Positions 31,109-32,744 of a stretch of DNA of 32,744 bases are shown one piece after another. The DNA is from Nocardia pseudobrasiliensis NBRC 108224 (GTDB taxonomy: Bacteria; Actinomycetota; Actinomycetes; Mycobacteriales; Mycobacteriaceae): assembly GCF_001613105.1 (NCBI RefSeq), contig NZ_BDBS01000042.1, positions 1-32,744 on the forward strand, written 5' to 3'. A program made the position numbers and the translations under genes. The notes below the pieces were generated by a model. The model was not told where the DNA came from and did not search any database. It saw only the letters and a program-made list of their open reading frames with translations. How positions within the stretch are numbered: the stretch's first letter is position 1; every line of letters begins with the position of its first letter.

Positions 31109-32095
31109 GTGGCGGTTGTACTTGTGCTGCGCGCACGCGGACTCGGTGACCTACTCACCGCCGTCCCGGCTTTACGCGCGCTGCGCCGGGCCAGGCCACG
31201 TGATCACATCGCACTCGCCGCGCCGCTGAGGCTCGAGCCGATCGTTGATCTGATCGCATCGGTCGATGAAATGGTGCCCACCTCGGATCCGGAGAACATG
31301 CGCTGGGACGGGGACGCACCCGCGCTGGCGGTGAATCTGCACAGCGGGGGCACGGAGGGCATCGTCGAACTGGCCAAGACGAATCCGGCGCGGATTCTCA
31401 CCTATCGCAATCCGGCGTTCCCGGATCTGGACGGTCCGGACTGGCAGCACGATATGCACGATGTCGATCGCTGGTGTCATCTGCTCGAATCCGGCGGCAT
31501 CGCCGCGGACCGGCGCAATCTGGGGCTCGTGCCGCCGGTGCCCACCACGAGCCATCGCGACTGCGTGGTGGTCCACATCGGCGCGGGATCGCCCGCGCGG
31601 CGCTGGCCGCCCGATCGGTTCGCCGCGGTCGTGCGGCATCTGCTGGTGCAGGGGCGCGAGGTCGTGCTCACCGGGGACGAATTCGAACGCGAGATCGCGC
31701 TGACCATCGCCGCGCGCGCCGGACTGCCCGCCCAGCAGGTGCTGGCCGGGCGGCAGAGCCTGCTCGAGGTGTCGGCCACGGTGGCCGAGGCGGCCCTGGT
31801 GGTGTGCGGGGACACCGGCGTGGCGCATCTGGCGACCGCGTTCGGCACCCGCACGGTCCTGCTGTTCGGGCCCACGCCGCCCAGTCGCGGCGGACCACCG
31901 CCGCATCTGCTCAATCGACATGTGGTGCTGTGGACCGGACATACCGGCGATCATCACGGCAACGCCACCGATCCCGGACTGCTCGAGATCGGCAGCGAAG
32001 AGGTGATCGAGGCGGTCGACAAACAGCTCAGCAAGCGGAACTGGCCCGGGGCCGCGGTCGATCGGCGTCGATCGGCCTTCCGGCGCGTCGGCTGA
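31109..32095 (+). CDS. Glycosyltransferase family 9 (ADP-heptose transferase-like)
   Basis: A 328-residue cytoplasmic sugar transferase of the GT9 family (GT-B fold). N-terminal VLVLRARGLGDLLTAVPALRALRRARP is the acceptor-side signature. HIGAGSPARRWPPDRFAAVVRHL and VCGDTGVAHLATAFGTRTVLLFGPTPPSRGG mark the donor-binding domain. In Gram-negatives GT9 adds heptose to lipopolysaccharide; actinobacteria make no LPS, so here it probably decorates another glycan or glycolipid. The GTG start has AGGAG six bases upstream. No other glycan genes are in view. Its stop is six bases from the convergent arsR stop. Confidence 0.9.
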   Translation: MAVVLVLRARGLGDLLTAVPALRALRRARPRDHIALAAPLRLEPIVDLIASVDEMVPTSDPENMRWDGDAPALAVNLHSGGTEGIVELAKTNPARILTYRNPAFPDLDGPDWQHDMHDVDRWCHLLESGGIAADRRNLGLVPPVPTTSHRDCVVVHIGAGSPARRWPPDRFAAVVRHLLVQGREVVLTGDEFEREIALTIAARAGLPAQQVLAGRQSLLEVSATVAEAALVVCGDTGVAHLATAFGTRTVLLFGPTPPSRGGPPPHLLNRHVVLWTGHTGDHHGNATDPGLLEIGSEEVIEAVDKQLSKRNWPGAAVDRRRSAFRRVG

Positions 32096-32101
32096 GCTGC
32101 T

Positions 32102-32422
32102 TCAGGATTGTTCGGCCTCGGCCTGCGACAGCGCCGCGGAATAGGCGGCCAGCGCCGAGGGCCAGAACTGTTCGAGATAGTCGCGGGCATCGGCCAGGCC
32201 GCGCGGATCCAGGGAATACAGACGGCGATTGCCGTCCGGGCGCATCATGACCAGCCGCGCCTCGCGCAGGACGCGCAAATGCTGCGATACCGCCGAACTG
32301 CTCACGCCGATCGCGGCCGCCAACTCCCCCACCGAACGCGGCGTCTGTGGCAGAGCCTCGAAGATCGCGCGACGAGTGGGATCGGCGAGGGCGATCAATG
32401 CCCGAACTCCGTTAGTCGCCAC
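32102..32422 (-). CDS. ArsR family winged-helix repressor
   Basis: A 106-residue ArsR/SmtB-type regulator. After ALADPTRRAIFEALPQ comes the helix-turn-helix SVGELAAAIGVSSSAVSQHLRVLREARLV, followed by the wing RPDGNRRLYSLDPRGL. There are no cysteines, so the classical metal-thiolate sites are absent; it is probably a non-metal member, as in the many ArsR proteins that control a neighbouring transport or enzyme gene. The start is GTG (32420-32422), only a few bases after a TATTTA-like element on the same strand, so the mRNA may be leaderless. A dyad overlaps the start and would allow autoregulation. Confidence 0.9.
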   Translation of the reverse strand: MATNGVRALIALADPTRRAIFEALPQTPRSVGELAAAIGVSSSAVSQHLRVLREARLVMMRPDGNRRLYSLDPRGLADARDYLEQFWPSALAAYSAALSQAEAEQS

Positions 32423-32457
32423 TTAAATAGTGTGGGACTGCGCTGACCGGACGGTCA
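32420..32457. promoter_or_regulatory. arsR start region: two dyads and candidate promoter
   Basis: CACT-TAAAT-AGTG (32420-32432) overlaps the GTG start codon. TGACC-GGAC-GGTCA (32444-32457) is a second inverted repeat just upstream. On the minus strand TTGACC and a TATTT element flank them, although their spacing (23 bases to TATTTA) is long for a single promoter. The arrangement suits autorepression. Confidence 0.45.
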
Positions 32458-32517
32458 AGCGGGTTACGAACAACCCTCGGCCCGGTGAACACCGAATTAC
32501 CTGCATGTAGTTCCTGA

Positions 32518-32551
32518 ACAGGGCCATTCGGACGAGTCCGGCGGGCCCTGT
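32518..32551. repeat. Compound dyad structure before the right-edge gene
   Basis: Symmetric over 34 bases: ACAGGGCC, ATT, CGGAC, GA, GTCCG, GCG, GGCCCTGT. The 8-bp outer and 5-bp inner stems pair exactly, with a 3x3 internal mismatch. GTGAC-G-GTCAC (32550-32560) adjoins it. It sits between arsR and the gene at 32606. It could be an operator or an RNA hairpin. Confidence 0.5.
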
Positions 32552-32592
32552 GACGGTCACGACAGGATTACGGACCGCCCGTGCGGCTGTCG

Positions 32593-32598
32593 TAGGTT
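32593..32598 (+). promoter_or_regulatory. Candidate -10 for the right-edge gene
   Basis: TAGGTT fits TANNNT and ends seven bases before the ATG at 32606, so transcription could start at or next to the start codon (leaderless). No ribosome site is seen. Confidence 0.35.
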
Positions 32599-32605
32599 GC
32601 CATCC

Positions 32606-32744
32606 ATGCCCGTGACCGTTTCGTTATCTTCGCGGCGGGCCCGGCGCGCCGCGCAGGTCGTGGCGATCACCGCGGTCGTCGGCGCCTCGATCGGCACCCT
32701 CGGCGCGGCCGATCGCCACGGCGCAGGTTCGGCGCCCAGCCTGG
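32606..32744 (+). CDS. Start of an exported protein, cut by the window edge
   Basis: An ATG at 32606 opens a frame that runs without a stop to the window end (46 codons seen). The N terminus is basic (SSRRARRAAQ) followed by a hydrophobic core (VVAITAVVGASIGTLGAA), like a Sec signal peptide. No further domain is visible, so the function is unknown. It lacks a Shine-Dalgarno and may be leaderless. The preceding 180 bases hold several inverted repeats shared with arsR regulation. Confidence 0.65.
   Translation, partial: MPVTVSLSSRRARRAAQVVAITAVVGASIGTLGAADRHGAGSAPSL

Noticed and set aside
32480..32605. c-di-AMP (ydaO-type) riboswitch before the right-edge exported gene
   Set aside because: GGTGAA and a partial GACAG are present, but the long conserved core of that riboswitch is missing.
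1..32744. tRNA, rRNA, CRISPR, IS element or phage genes
   Set aside because: None was recognised: no clover-leaf-like stretch, no regularly spaced repeats, no transposase or integrase motifs.

Overview
The window looks like chromosomal DNA from a high-GC actinomycete, most likely Nocardia or a close mycolic-acid-producing relative. The evidence is the strongly GC-biased third codon positions, frequent GTG starts, a 14-subunit complex I whose proteins resemble the mycobacterial ones, an F420/PPOX-type enzyme, and many small exported two-cysteine proteins. Genus is an inference from sequence feel; I could not run a search. No rRNA, tRNA, insertion sequence, prophage or CRISPR array was seen. 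No stretch over about 300 bases lacks a gene.

Layout. (1) 1-2244: an MFS efflux pump and a divergent LysR regulator, with a dyad between them; a 25-bp tandem repeat sits at the left edge over the pump stop codon. (2) 2522-18105: the complete nuoA-N operon for proton-pumping NADH:quinone oxidoreductase. Most junctions are ATGA/GTGA stop-start overlaps. Two features stand out: NuoH and NuoI are one continuous 605-residue reading frame, and a perfect 13-bp-arm hairpin is built into the 3' end of nuoE. A strong hairpin terminator follows nuoN. (3) 18161-23967: accessory genes: alpha/beta hydrolase, small secreted protein, a coupled SnoaL-like/PPOX pair, a 14-TM drug exporter, a CAP-domain secreted protein, and a divergent secreted protein carrying a duplicated 28-residue module. 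(4) 23905-27346: a membrane acyltransferase whose 3' end overlaps that secreted gene by 63 bp antisense, and a divergent bacterial-type aconitase with an altered iron-sulfur signature. (5) 27343-32744: a Rho_N/plasmid-stabilisation-like protein, a solitary PhoU, a YdeI-like protein, two VOC proteins, a membrane-anchored and a small secreted protein, a lone GT9 glycosyltransferase, an ArsR repressor with a probably leaderless GTG start, and the start of another exported protein cut by the window edge.

How the genes work together: the nuo cluster is one respiratory complex, with NuoE/F/G oxidising NADH, NuoB/C/D/I passing electrons to quinone, and NuoA/H/J/K/L/M/N forming the membrane arm. Aconitase feeds the TCA cycle that supplies its NADH, but it is not in the operon. 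The rest are short, mostly independent units, many in convergent pairs with little or no space between stops. I found no clear multi-gene novel system. The best leads are the NuoH-NuoI fusion, the nuoE hairpin, the atypical aconitase and the duplicated-module secreted protein.
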